NCBI GenBank assembly: GCA_963930655.1
Contig: OZ005607.1
Coordinates: forward strand, 26,172,874 to 26,236,873
Length of the DNA: 64,000 nucleotides
Source of the DNA: Myrica gale
Taxonomy: Eukaryota; Streptophyta; Magnoliopsida; Fagales; Myricaceae
Reading direction: 5' to 3'
A program made the translations under genes and the position numbers. A model generated the notes under the pieces. It was not told where the DNA came from. It searched no databases and saw only the letters and a list, made by a program, of their open reading frames with translations. This document shows, piece by piece, positions 27,696-39,281 of the stretch (the stretch's first letter is position 1; every line of letters begins with the position of its first letter).

Positions 27696-28954
27696 CTTTT
27701 GATATCGGGCTGATAGAGTCATATGTCTATGCAATTTTTATGCATTATGCTAAAAGAAAGCAGGGACGAAGAAGACAAATTTTTTAAAGGGTGCAACCAG
27801 ATATTATTAGGACAGGTGGATCACGGGGTAAATGCGCTTGAACTTCGACAGTTTTTTGTTCTTGCTGCAGCCACACTAGCATGGAAAGTTGTGTTATTAC
27901 CAAGATGGGGTGCAGAGCCTATTTACTTAGTCTGGAAACGTAGTCCTAAGAAGCGTTGCCAAGACTATGTTCTTCTATCTTGGTGCACCTATCCCAGTCA
28001 TAAGCTTCAGACTATGAAAAGAAAGTGAAGGGGAGTGGACTGCAAGTCAGAAGACGCTGCAGAACTGGGTGATTGGCAAGGGAGATGCTAAATCAGCCTC
28101 AGAGGTCGGAAGAGCAGTTTCTACAGATTTATTCAAAATTTTATTCATAATGACAAGAGCGGAAGATCTGTCAGGCATCACCTGGGGGCACCATGTTATG
28201 CATAAATTCAGGAGAACTCCAAAAGCAAAAGTTTACCAGTTCTTTTAAAGCTTAACATTGCTTCACTAGAAAGTGGTGCTTATCGGCATGGTTTGCACTG
28301 TACATCTTGTGATGCGTTATTACCCAGACCTGTTATTCTTGCTTCTATATGCTCACTTGAGATTGTAAAAGCAACTGGAAGTATTAGTAACGGTTTCCTG
28401 TCTTTGTGCATATTATAGTTACTTCTCTGCTTTTTTTTCTTAAATTTTATTTTTTGCAATCGAGACGATTTTATTGATACCCTAAAAAAAAGAAAAAAAA
28501 AAAGAGAGAAATCTCTCCTACCTACAAAGTCTCCTAACCCCATACAACCTCCCCAAAATGCAACCACAATCAATCCAACGAGACACTATAGAGTTGCTTT
28601 TGTCAATTGGAAATTACAAGACATATTATTGATCCTCTGAAATTACGTCATTGCCCTCGCATGTAGAGATTCTCATTCTACTATGAGAGTACTAAATTCC
28701 ATAAGCACATGACTCCACATGAATGAGTTAAATCTAGGGTTAGGGGTTCGGTAAATTATTTCCTCCCCCGTTATAAAGTCAGGATAAAAATTTCAAAAGG
28801 GTAGGCTCAATAAGTCCACATAATAAATACAAAAGGACATCTAGCTCTCTATTTTTCTCCCTTTTCTTTTGGCCATCAATCCTTCTATTTATATTGTGGT
28901 TGTTCATCACCCCTTTCCCTCCCCCACGCCTCAATCACTCTAACACTTGCCATC
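27696..28954. other. PPR 3' flank and promoter of the small membrane protein gene
   Basis: The first part probably contains the PPR 3' UTR or further unspliced sequence. The open frame at 27723-28028 has no recognised domain. From about 28440 to 28520 the DNA is T- and A-rich. The CT-rich end, with a TATA-like box, leads to the next gene. Confidence 0.45.
28885..28895 (+). promoter_or_regulatory. TATA-like box for the small membrane protein gene
   Basis: Ctatttatatt lies 60-70 bp upstream of the start codon at 28955, a usual distance for a plant gene with a short leader. Confidence 0.4.
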
Positions 28955-29290
28955 ATGGATTCAGCCCCAAGATCAAGAACATCAAGTTTCGGCATCTCAG
29001 AGCAGTGGATAGTCAAGGCAACTATAATAGTGATCTGTGGATTTCTGGGTTATTTAATTTATGATGCGGTGATGGCTACAGCATTCGAGCTATTGCAACG
29101 TTTGCTGGTAATTTCCCCTCTTTTGCTGGTCATTGCAGTTCACTGGCTCTCCACAGGCAGCCATCTTAGCCTCCCCATACCAGGGTCTGAGCCTGGTGCC
29201 ATCCACCGAGCTGGGGGCTCACCTTGGGGTGTGGCCTTTGTACTAATGCTGCTTTTCTTTCTCATATCCTACCAAGGCGTTATCTTCTGA
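28955..29290 (+). CDS. Small plant-specific membrane protein, copy 1
   Basis: This is a single-exon frame of 111 aa with a plant-like start context (catcATGGATTC). It has a hydrophilic N-terminus (MDSAPRSRTSS), hydrophobic segments at about 18-40, 48-64 and 90-108, and a conserved-looking loop AIHRAGGSPWGVA before the last segment, which ends FLISYQ. I do not recognise a named family. The loop and ending recur in the gene at 35044-35409, so this is a real family and not a chance frame. The hydrophobic profile suggests an integral membrane protein; the compartment and function are unknown. Confidence 0.75.
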   Translation: MDSAPRSRTSSFGISEQWIVKATIIVICGFLGYLIYDAVMATAFELLQRLLVISPLLLVIAVHWLSTGSHLSLPIPGSEPGAIHRAGGSPWGVAFVLMLLFFLISYQGVIF

Positions 29291-30543
29291 GGCTCATGTT
29301 TGTCCATTGACAAATGTGTAACCTTTGGGTGTATAATGTAGGCAGTAGGCTTCTCCAACTTTCATTTCATTTCTGTGGAAATGAAGCGTGAGGAGAAGAA
29401 ACAGTAGCTGCTGTTACTCTGCTTGTAAACTGTAATCTTGGGTTTCCTTCTTCATCTATCCAACTCTGTTTTTCTTTTTATAAAATATTATCTCTCTATC
29501 TGCACTGTTGGGAAATAATTATTCCACTTTCTGCATCTTTTTGAACCCCTAGGGGCTAGGGGCCTGGGGTATCTATTTCCTTGCAAAAACCAAAGAAAAA
29601 CCTGCCGATAAGCTATGGTGTATCAACTACACAAACAATTTACGGTATAATAAACCTTCTGAAATTGTGAGAACTGCAGGTAAAACAAGTGAAGAAGAAG
29701 AAACTAGAACTGCAGGTAAACCAAGTGAAGAAGACGAAACTAACTCAAATACTTTACCTCACCTACATCCATGAACTTCATGGGTTTAACTACGGAGATA
29801 TGGACACTAAACACCCAGTTTGTGCTTTCAGTTATTGGAAGCAGGTTTTCTAGTTGCAACTTGGAATGGGTGTTCTCCAACTTTTTTTATGTTAGTTGCG
29901 GTGACTTTTGAAATCTTTTCTAGATTACAGCACTCCTGCACAGCTGTTAGAATCCACTTTGCGACGGAGCTTTAAATATTCCTAAAACATTTCAGTAGCC
30001 CTTTTGAACTTTTGGGGCTTGTTTGGTGGTATCAAATTAGCAGGGGATTTTTGCTTTTCCAGTTATGGGTACAGTCAGAGTTCATTGACCAATAGCTGAC
30101 AGTCAATATGCAATGGATTCATGATACAACTGTTCCGTGGCAACTCGACAATATATAGATAAAGGCAGCGATCAAATATGTATGGGAAACAATTAAGCGA
30201 TGGTGGTATCAATTTTTTTTTTTGCAGAGCACAACATTGGCGCCCTGCAACTGCAATTACAAGTAACAGAGACGGAGCTAACCAGAACTATTTAGGTAAA
30301 TTAAGTTTTGAACATTTTATGCGAAGGTGTTGTTTGACGGCAAAGATGGTCATTTCTTAGGGAAGAAAAAGCGACAATCTCAGTAATGGTAGTGGGAAAA
30401 TCGGGACAAGTCAAAAGTTGAGCTAGTTTATGGTTCGTAGGACCAGTTCCTCTATGAATGCTGAATGAGACATTAGACTATCGAAGTCCGGACTACCTCA
30501 ATTAAACAATTTAGGTCCGGAACAATGGCGTTTTTGGCCAACA

Positions 30544-30562
30544 CCCCCCCCCCCCCCCCCCC
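30544..30562. repeat. Poly(C) tract
   Basis: This is a run of 19 C in intergenic DNA. Confidence 0.8.
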
Positions 30563-31272
30563 AATCTACTATTAGAAGGACTCGTTAGTAGACTACCAAC
30601 TTTCATGGCAGATCAAAAGGGGCAATCTGCTGTTTACTCAGTAAAAACTCACGTTCGATGCAGGGATTTGTTCTTTCCAAAGGTAATATTTTTGTCTTGC
30701 ATATAACACTCCATACATCTGGAACCTGTCGATGCGTGAGACAAAAGAAACAAATAAAACTGGGCTAGAAGCCAACACACTTTTGGGAAAACGAAGTCCA
30801 CGTGAATATATGTCAAATGTCTTTGAAAATCTTGGTTGATCTGAATGCCAGAGCCAGAGCATAGACCTCCAAACTCGAATCTGTCAGTTGATATTGTGGT
30901 GTGCCTTAACAACGCCAGATAAAAGGTTTTTGTGAATATTCGTGGCAGCTTTATGATCTATGATTTATAAAGCTCACTCATATAGGATTGTTTCATGAAT
31001 TGGTACTGCGGAATCCCGAGACTTTCCGTACATATCCAGTCCGACCTCCTTATATCAAGTGGGACAGAAGTTATGTGCCATCTGACACTTTTCGGAACCC
31101 GTGTTGAAAAATACAGAGTTACTGCGCTGGTCCTACTTTATTTTATTATCTTCCACTGGGTGAAAGAAAAAAATTGCATTTTATAATGGGGCCGGGCAAT
31201 TGCAACTTATGAGGACCCAGCGACATTAGCTACTGGTCACTGATGATGCCTTGCAAATATATAATGCAACGA

Positions 31273-31484
31273 GGCTGTGTTTGTTAATAAAATTTTATTA
31301 ATTTTTTTATTAATTTATAATAAAATATTACAATATTATCTCTCTCTCACTAAATTATAATTTTTTATTAGAAAAAATATAAAAAAATTATCTCTTTTTA
31401 CTTTTTCATTAAACCCAATATCATCACTAAACCCAATATCATCACTAAACCCAATAATAAAAATTTTACCACACAAACATACCC
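31273..31484. mobile_element. Tourist-like MITE
   Basis: The left end is ggctgtgtttgttaat and the right end is the near-complement acaaacataccc, followed by TAA. The interior is AT-rich and contains a short repeat (atcactaaacccaat) in three tandem copies. The left target site appears mutated. It is non-coding. Confidence 0.65.
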
Positions 31485-31925
31485 TAAGCTATTAAGATCA
31501 AAGGGAATGCCATTTTTGCAGACACTTGGCTGAATTTGTGGGTCTCAGCTAGCTTGGTCAGTTGGTCCTAAAAGTCCTATTTTGGAAATAGGTTTCCCCC
31601 CAAAATGTTGGAGCCACTTGTTGGCAGAGGTCACTCTCTTTTGTATTTCTTTTTCTTGGGTGAAGAGAGAGTATAGGTAGACGAGTGATCTTTTTCTTTT
31701 TAAGAACAGCTAGCAGTAGCTAATCTTGTTGGCAGAGGGTTTAACAAGGTTAGTAAGAGAAGAAGACACATAGGCTAGCACGTACCCAGTTGCCGGGGAA
31801 TTAGGTTTAGCCTCAAGCCAGTTTTGCTGGTAAACAGCTTGGTCCATCTCAGATCTAGCATATAAGCTCTAGCTATGTGCCAGTCTAAAATCGCTCATGG
31901 ACTTTCTCCTCTCTGATGACTTTAA

Positions 31926-32122
31926 GGGTGTGTTTGTGTTGTAAAATTTTAGTGTTGTTAAAATTTTAGGTATTGAGTTTAATGAAAAAGTGAAAAAAGA
32001 GATCATTTTTTTATATTTTTTGTAGTGAATAGTAGTGATTTGATGGGGGGAGAGATTATATTGTAATTTTTTATTGTGTTAAAATTTTAGAGTGTGTAAA
32101 ATTTTAGGACGCAAACACAGCC
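31926..32122. mobile_element. Tourist-like MITE with TAA target duplication
   Basis: The element starts gggtgtgtttgtg, ends caaacacagcc, and is flanked on both sides by TAA. Short G-rich inverted termini plus a 3-bp TWA duplication are the signature of PIF/Harbinger-derived Tourist elements. It is 197 bp and non-coding, with an internal repeated aaaattttag motif. Confidence 0.75.
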
Positions 32123-32210
32123 TAACCCGTTGCACTAAAATCTAAGTTCTAACCTATGGTGCTTGGATTAATCTTCACCCTCAGCCCTTATTCAAAACTT
32201 GATAAATTAA

Positions 32211-32380
32211 GGTTATGTTTGTGTTGTAATATTTTTGGTATGAGAATATGTGTTGGTATTGGATTTAGTGAAAAGGTGAAGAGACGTAAGTTTTTATATT
32301 TTTTTGTAATTTTTTATATTTTTTGATGGAAGAGAGATTATATTGAACTATTTTATTAAGAGAGAATATTTTTGGTAAAA
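32211..32380. mobile_element. Partial Tourist-like MITE
   Basis: The left end (ggttatgtttgtgttg, preceded by TAA) and the interior (ggatttagtgaaaaggtgaa) match the element just upstream. The right terminus is missing or too worn to see. The right boundary is approximate. Confidence 0.5.
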
Positions 32381-32800
32381 TTTTGTAAGTGAAGGCAGCC
32401 ACTTACAAAATTGGTATTGGTAGATATTTATTCTAGAGAAGTCTAGAGTTCTACCACCCTTATAGATTGTGCAATAGATTGTTTTGACTAAGTAGTATTT
32501 TTTGAAGATGGATCGACCTGCCTCACTCCTATATATGCACAAACAAACACGGCTCACACATTCAATCTAGTCAGACCATTAGTTTTCTAAGGCAATTGAT
32601 CTAGATGGTTCTTCTACTTCTACAAACAAATCATCCGGAAAAATCGATATATATAAACTCTTCGGAAGTTCTACTCCGGTAGAGTGAAAAATCATGTTTA
32701 GACCTTATTAATACCTATAAGAGTAGAATATGTGCTTGAAAATTTAATAACAATTTTAGAACAAGTCCTAAAATTATTATAATATATATGAAGTAGAATA

Positions 32801-32850
32801 ATAAAATAAATATCAATCACAAGAGACAAGGACTTTGTTGACGAATTGAA
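32801..32850. repeat. Dispersed repeat shared with 48620-48669
   Basis: The stretch around taaaataaatatcaatcac and the following gactttgttgacgaa recurs with small changes near 48620-48669. It is probably part of an unidentified transposon family. Confidence 0.5.
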
Positions 32851-33947
32851 AAATCGTTGAACTTACCTTTCAAAGAAAAAATCACTCCGAGCTAGCAGCC
32901 ACCAAAAATTTACTAAGAAATAAAACCTTACAACGGTGATTCAGACACGAGGAATATCCAGTTGCTTGACTCAGACTACCATGATGTAATAATCTAATTA
33001 ATCCAACCTAGACCCGTTTTCTAGGGTTAACCTTCAGCTCTCTGAGATTCTTCTTATGAACTCTTCATGAACGTCCTTGTTCTTCAACATTGGAAACTCT
33101 GACGGCCAAACTCTCACAAGAAGGATGATTTCAATGGTGATTAAATCTAGATAACTAGAAAAAATTTGAAATGTTTATGAGCAGAGATATCTAAAGGATT
33201 TTCTCTATCTAGGGAGGAGACTTGAATTTGAATAGAGCTTGGAATGATCTCCTCAAATTTTCTTGGTCGATCTCTATGTATTTATAGAGTTGGTTGAGTT
33301 CTATTTCTAAAAGAATTCTAAAAGGAATGAAATATTTCAAAATTCAAATTTTGAAATAATTTCAAAGACTTTGCATTATCAGCTCATTTTTTTTCACTTT
33401 TCATCTTGACGACGTCTTATCATTTCAAACTTTGAAATGCTCTTTAATTTCTTGAACACTTTGACTAAATTTAAAATACAACTCAATTTGAATTTAAATT
33501 TTGACACGAAATTACGCCAACATTAAAACACTAACTCAGAGAACTGAACATATTATGTGCAGCTTAGACAAAAAAAAAATATTCTGTGCAGGACCTACAA
33601 AAATTTATCTTCTCATAGTGATATTTATGCTCGAGCCTCAACTCCCTGTAGGGGATGTGAAGCCCTTCTCAATGTCTTTTACTCGTTCAATTTCTTGTTC
33701 ATTCGAGTCTTTTTTTCCTCCCTCAGGCTAGCCTACCTTACTGAGTTTTAGACAGATTTCAAAACTCGAAAATTTTACCATAATATATCCAATTACAAGC
33801 TTAATTGCAATCGATCGAATTGGTACTCAAAAGAAGCACAGTTAGACTATATCCAAAATCACTTCTAGTATATACCAAACAGAAGATGGAAGTGATCTTA
33901 CCTTTTCAGTGCATCGATAATTAAACTAGAAAATAATAGGACCATAC

Positions 33948-34130
33948 TGTTGAAATGTGGTAGTCCCACATTGCTTAGCAATATGGGGTATTGGAAAATT
34001 TTGGCTTATAAATAAGCTACCCCTGTAACCTTTTTATTTTTATTTTCATAAATGAGATGTAAATAAATCCAAATGGGTTTTTCCATTGGATGTCTCATTT
34101 ATCTAAAGTAAAATTTTTTTATTTCTAACA
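33948..34130 (+). repeat. 5' LTR of the TRIM
   Basis: This is a 183-bp LTR with TG...CA ends. It includes agtcccacattgcttagca near the start and a TATA-like box near the middle. It is very similar to the 3' LTR at 34603-34777. Confidence 0.88.
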
Positions 34131-34146
34131 TGGTATCGGAGCAAGG
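34131..34146 (+). other. Primer-binding site of the TRIM
   Basis: Tggtatcggagcaagg matches the usual tggtatcagagc start of plant LTR-element primer-binding sites with one difference and directly abuts the 5' LTR. Confidence 0.8.
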
Positions 34147-34184
34147 TTTTCGGCTTTAGTTCGGTTACCTCCTAGCGACCACCT

Positions 34185-34500
34185 GGCTTAGTACCGACTT
34201 TCTCCCGGCTTAGTACCGGCAACTTTTTCAGCTCAGTACCGGTTTTCTCCCGGCTTAGTACCGGCAACCACCCGGCTCAGTACCGGTTTTCTCCCGGCTT
34301 AGTATCGGCAAATTTTCCGGCTCAGTACCGATTTTCTCCCGGCGACCACCCGGCCTAGTACCGGCTTTCTCCCGGCCCAGTACCGGCAACTTTCCCGGCT
34401 TAGTACCGGCTTTCTCCCGACTCAGTACCGGCAACCTCCCGGCTCAGTATCGGGGCAACCATCCGGCGCAGTACCGGCGACTTCCCGGCTTAGTACCGGC
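34185..34500. repeat. Tandem array of about 14 CCGGCTTAGTACCGG-type units in the TRIM
   Basis: Fourteen occurrences of agtaccg or agtatcg appear at roughly 20-25 bp spacing. They alternate between spacers like cggcaac and cggttttct, which suggests a two-unit higher-order repeat. The array has no open frame. Confidence 0.85.
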
Positions 34501-34602
34501 AATCCTTGTAATTATTTTTCTGTAATCATTTTTTTTTGTAATTATTTTTGTAACTCCAAACTCAAGGTTTGTCGGTTTGTCCACCTTGAGTTTGCGGGGG
34601 AG

Positions 34603-34777
34603 TGTTGAAAGTGAGAGTCCCACATTGCTTAGCAAAGTGGGGAGTAGGAAAATATTGGCTTATAAATATAAGCTCTTTGTAACCTTTTATTTTCATAAAT
34701 GAGATGTAAATAAATTCAAATGGGTTTTTCCATTGGATGTCTCATTTATCTAAAGTAAAATTTTTTTATTTCTAACA
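34603..34777 (+). repeat. 3' LTR of the TRIM
   Basis: This is a 175-bp copy of the 5' LTR with the same TG...CA ends, preceded by a polypurine tract. A few differences from the 5' LTR indicate the insertion is not brand new. Confidence 0.88.
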
Positions 34778-35043
34778 TAAAATAAAATTTTATGTAAATT
34801 TTTTTTTATTAAAGTAAAATTTTAATAAAATAAAATCTTTTTATTAAGTAAAATTTTAGATAAATAAAGTACTTGTTACTACATAAAATCCTGTGACTTG
34901 TTACATTATTTATATATATCTTCCAAACACAGAGATAGGATAACCTAATTACAATAGCTGCTCTTGTGTGCTTAAAAAGAACAAGGGAAGCTCACTTCTT
35001 CTTTGTACAGATATGACTCAAAGCCACTAACTTAACTCGATTA

Positions 35044-35409
35044 TCATTTGCTACGTAAGGGAAACCAACGTTCATGGAAAGTAGATTGGTAGGAGATCAC
35101 GAACAGGAGGAACACAAGCACGAGAGCCACACCCCAAGGAGATCCTCCGGCCCTGTGAAGCGCATCCCTCTCCGGCAATGGTATCAGAGACGGAACACCA
35201 CTCGATAGGCAGTGAACTATAATCAGCAGAAGTACGGGGACAATCAAGAAAAAAAGTTTTGCATAAGTGAAGAAGTCCTCAAACACGGATTCAAAGTTTA
35301 AGTACCATGTGAAACCCAAAATGAAGAAGACTAAGACAACAAAGAACCAGAGATGGACAGGTAAATAGAGGTAGTGATCAAAGAAAGAATTGTTGTAGTA
35401 CCTAGCCAT
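35044..35409 (-). CDS. Small plant-specific membrane protein, copy 2
   Basis: This is a single-exon minus-strand gene of 121 aa. The ATG at 35409 (MARYYNNSFF) is chosen because the frame further upstream has no ATG. Hydrophobic segments lie near residues 17-38, 48-66 and 93-110. The C-terminal part (LHRAGGSPWGVALVLVFLLF, then VISYQ) matches the loop and last segment of the protein at 28955-29290, while the N-terminal half is quite different. The shared HRAGGSPWGVA block makes the two a divergent family about 6 kb apart in opposite orientation. The function is unknown; a membrane location is inferred from hydrophobicity. Confidence 0.75.
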   Translation of the reverse strand: MARYYNNSFFDHYLYLPVHLWFFVVLVFFILGFTWYLNFESVFEDFFTYAKLFFLIVPVLLLIIVHCLSSGVPSLIPLPERDALHRAGGSPWGVALVLVFLLFVISYQSTFHERWFPLRSK

Positions 35410-35551
35410 GACTAGCAAAAGGTTGGAAGAAAATGTGGTTTGAATGGGTTTTTATGGAGGTTTTTGTCTAGGAGAAGATGCTTAAAATCTTGTCTGGAAG
35501 TAAGTGGTTCGTTCTGGATAAGAGCGTTGTGTAGTCGACAAAAATTGCTTT

Positions 35552-35559
35552 TATATATA
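35552..35559 (-). promoter_or_regulatory. TATA box for copy 2 of the small membrane protein
   Basis: On the minus strand this reads CTATATATAAAAG, about 145 bp upstream of the start codon. It is the best core-promoter candidate for the gene. Confidence 0.5.
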
Positions 35560-36080
35560 GGGAAGGAGCTAGATCAACCTGAAGCGAGAGTGAATAACAC
35601 GTTACACGCCCCTTGAAGCTGTCATATATCTTTATTTAATTTCTAATTCTTTTGCTAATTGCCAACTTTGTGGAGTACTATGGCTGTGTGTGCTTTATAC
35701 AACGAAAATTAGAAATATATATACGATGTGTGCGCGTAGCGTTTATTACTTGCATCACAGGGATTTCCCTTTTCCGCCGACGCATCGGGATAATTTTAGG
35801 ACGTCGGTAAGAATAATTCATGGTTGGGATTCGTTGTTGTAATATACTAATACGTGTCTACCAACGACCGGGCACCACGTACGACCGACCATTGAGACTT
35901 GAGAGGAAACGTGGGAAGATGAGAAGAAGACTGAAGAACAATGAAGAAAAAGGTTGCCAGGTAAGGGTTTCTGGTGTACTGGCCATAAAGAAAAAGGTAA
36001 GAGTACTTAGTGATCAAGGCAACGAAGAAAAAATTATGGGAAAAAAGTTGCCTTTAGAAATGGTGGTCGACCATGCATGC

Positions 36081-36212
36081 AGCCATGTTACCTTTAGGCC
36101 CTTAATTTATTCATTATTTTAATTTTGCCAAAACTAAAAGCTGCCACCTCATGAAAGTATATATATATATATAAAATAATGAATAAATTAAGGGCCTAAA
36201 GGTAACATGGCT
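36081..36212. repeat. Perfect 41-bp inverted repeat
   Basis: Bases 36081-36121 are the exact reverse complement of 36172-36212, with a 50-bp loop that includes an (AT)n run. The arms begin agccatgttacctttaggcc. A transcript would form a long perfect hairpin. No transposon termini or target duplication flank it. Confidence 0.9.
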
Positions 36213-36489
36213 ATATATATATATATATATCATATTCCTAGTTGGAAATCCATGCATGTTGCAATAATTATTGAGCCACTTGGATGCCCAGATCACGCCT
36301 AGAAGATTGGGAATCTGCACTAGTTTATAATTATTTGTTGAATCCAACTCGGAGATCATAACCCCACAAAATCACCGAAATTAAAGTGCCTGCAGGTTTT
36401 GTTTAAGCAATATAATTACTAGAAACTATATGATTATACCAATGATGATGTCATGAGAATAGCTTTTGTCCAATTTGGTTCCAAATATT

Positions 36490-36510
36490 CCCCCCCCCCC
36501 CCCCCCCCCC
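36490..36510. repeat. Poly(C) tract
   Basis: This is a run of about 21 C in intergenic DNA, the third long G/C homopolymer in the window. Confidence 0.8.
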
Positions 36511-39281
36511 AGGCCTCCTTTGGATGTCCTCTAGTTTGCAATACCTGATCATGAAGTCCCACTTTGATAAATTCTTTATTCCAAACCAGTCAAGTGGCAT
36601 TCTATTCATATCCCACTCCCGTTAAAGTACTCTTTCTCTTAACATGCGCCCATGCATGCTTTTAGGATGAATGAGAATCCGAATGATGGAAGTTTAGCAG
36701 ATCTTCAAGAAATAATTAACTAGTTGGAGTGATGATTAATGTAAGGGGAAAAAAAAATTTCTCCCTCGATTAATGGGGTTCTGACACTTTACACCTAAAA
36801 TTATCAATTTTGTTATATTTTGCCCTCAACTATCAACCTTTTACGCTTTGTGTTCCTACCGTTAATTTGAACGTAAATCGCTATTTTTGTTAAGTGAAAA
36901 TATAAATTTATCTCTATACAAAATATAATTATAAAAAATTATGAGAATAAAATTGTCATTTCACTAAACAATAATAGTAATTTCTGTCCAAATTAATAGT
37001 AAGAGTGTAAAGTATAAAGAGTTGGTAATTGATGGACAGAATGTAATGAAATTGATAATTTAAGGGTACAAATTGTCAAAATCCCAAAAGTCAGAGTGCG
37101 AAAAATATATTTAATTAACCCTTAATGTAAATAATTGAGTAATTAAAGCTTTCATAAATTTTGATCAACCAAAATCTGAACGCCCGGCCTGATCACCATC
37201 CTGTTTTTTCGAAGGTTAATGGTGATCAAGAGAAAGTAAAACCATTCAACATCCTCAGATATATTGGTGAGGATGGAGGAAAACGGGCTTTTGATGTAGA
37301 GGTACTTGTTCCATAATATTCATGATGAGAAGGCCAAGAATGCCAAAAGATAATTCAGTATAGCTGGGTTGATGATATTATTGAAACCGACAAAAGATGG
37401 TGCGCGACTTAATTTCAACCAACATTTTTATATTATCTAACCACACAAGCTGGTGCGTGGTGTTTGAGGAAACAGTACTTTGTGAAATGACATGCGACAA
37501 CATTAATGGTTGGAAATTGTTGGAGCTTATAGCCATTGGGCCAAGTGACTTTTGCAAGATAATTCTGGTAGCTGGCCTGTGATTCCGTGATCGGGGAACC
37601 CAGTGAGGGCAAACTAATACAGTTCTCATGCAGTACCACTGGTACATTTCCATGTATATGTAAGTACAGGCAGTCGTGGTTGTCGGAGTTCCACGATATT
37701 ACTCTTTGTTAGGGTTCTTAGAACATGTTTGCTAGGTACAATGTCGAATAGTATTATAAAAGATTCGCTCTTCTAACATTAATTAATTTTGTTGATTTTG
37801 AAAAGAATAATTGTTGAACAGTCCAATAATAATAGTGATCAATTGTATTAATAATATATAGCAATGACATGGGTGCAACGAAGGTGACATAGTTGCTTGT
37901 TGATGCAATTTGAGCTAGCTTATAGGTAAAAGTGATAGGAATTCTCATCACCTTTAAAAGTAACGGGGATTGACATTCTCAACAAGGGTTTATTTTTTAG
38001 TGTAAAGAAATAACAAGTCAACTATATTAAATTTGACAGTCAATTTTAAGCCTGATTAACATAAATTATAAAATTTATGTCTTTATTAAATTATTATTAT
38101 TATTATAATATTCATTTAAATATTATTTATTTTTATTTTTTTATCGATTCTTATAAACTATCTTCATTTTTTTAATAAATTTTTGTACCTCAATTTTTTT
38201 TTTTTAACTTCATGTGTAGGGTCCAAGAGGAAATATATTGCTAAATAAATTCCACTGTTAGACCGTGAAGGCCATGATCACATGTAAATGATTGATGAAC
38301 TGATCATGAATATGACGTTTTCTTTTAATGATCGATCTCTCCCATTTTGGCGTCTTCTGATTGTACGTAGGGAAGCATTTAACTGCAAATATATTAAGAT
38401 CATGACCCACTTGATCAGATACACTATTACTAGTCTTCTTCCCTCTCAAAGATGGAATCCAATGCGGCACTTTTAAATGGAAAACATTCAAAGCTACTTT
38501 AAAAGAAAGTATGAGCCGCGTTGGGACCCTACCATGGCGCCGCGCGTTAAAGAAAAAGACCAAAGAGTCACCCTGTCATGTGTTGATGCATCGTAAGCCC
38601 AAAAATAATGCAGCAGCAGCAGACGTGCACTCCCTAAATAGTATGTTGCGATCCAGCTAGCTACCCAGGTGGCATTCGAAGTTAGAAATATCTTGTTTAG
38701 ATTCTCTGAAAACTTAGAGGTACAGCTGGGCTTTTCAGGTTTCGGGTCGGGATTCACTCGCCCTGAACTCGTCCCGACTCGATTGGGTTAAGAAAAATGA
38801 AACTCGACTCCGAGCCAGAATGACTTCTGAACTCGAGCCGCCCCAAACAGATCGGTTTCGGATCGAGGCTAGGTTTAGTTGTATTTTTTTTATTATATAA
38901 ATTTATATTATAGGCCCAAAATGTTATGGATAATTGTTTTGGAGCATAATACTATTTTTTTTTGAGAAATAATGCATATACATGGAATAATCGAGTCAGG
39001 TGCGGGTTTTTTAGAATGTGTTCAACAAACATGAACTCGAGCCGAATATTGTCGGAATGCATACATAAAATCCGACCCGATCCTGAACAAAAGTTTTATA
39101 TTCCTAAGTCCTACTAGAACAAAGATCAAGACTTATTGCTCAGACAAATTTGATCTTCTAACTTCAATAAATATTTAAGACCATCAAGCAAATTCCATTA
39201 AGAGGTTTACAAAATCAGGATCTATACCTTTACTTCAAATAAATGTCATTCCAAGGATCTGTAGAATCACATCCTTAGGCT

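Larger units (their letters stand above)
29291..33947. other. Gene-poor, MITE-rich interval
   Basis: After the 3' UTR of the small membrane protein gene no gene could be supported for 4.6 kb. A unit beginning gaactgcaggtaaa is duplicated in tandem near 29670-29745. There is a poly(C) run at 30544-30562, three MITEs between 31.2 and 32.4 kb, and an AT-rich repeat at about 32801-32850 that recurs near 48620. Short open frames here lack domains. Confidence 0.5.
33948..34777 (+). mobile_element. Complete TRIM (miniature LTR retrotransposon)
   Basis: Two direct LTRs (33948-34130 and 34603-34777) both start tgttgaaa and end tttctaaca. After the 5' LTR is a primer-binding site tggtatcggagcaagg, close to the initiator-Met tRNA complement. 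Before the 3' LTR is a purine tract gcgggggag. The LTRs carry a TATA-like ttataaata. The 472-bp interior has no gag or pol, only tandem CCGG-type repeats, so movement would need an autonomous partner. No convincing 5-bp target duplication was seen. Confidence 0.88.
35561..39281. other. Intergenic region with no supported gene
   Basis: The stretch contains a perfect inverted repeat (36081-36212), a poly(C) run (36490-36510) and AT-rich DNA. From about 38710 to 39110 it is rich in gggtcggg/cccgactcg motifs typical of worn MITEs. A short frame near 37212-37313 reads smoothly but has no start, splice or family support. Confidence 0.45.

Noticed and set aside
37212-37313. Short smooth frame ending VEVLVP
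   Set aside because: It has no start codon context, splice sites or recognised family. It may be a gene relic but cannot be supported.
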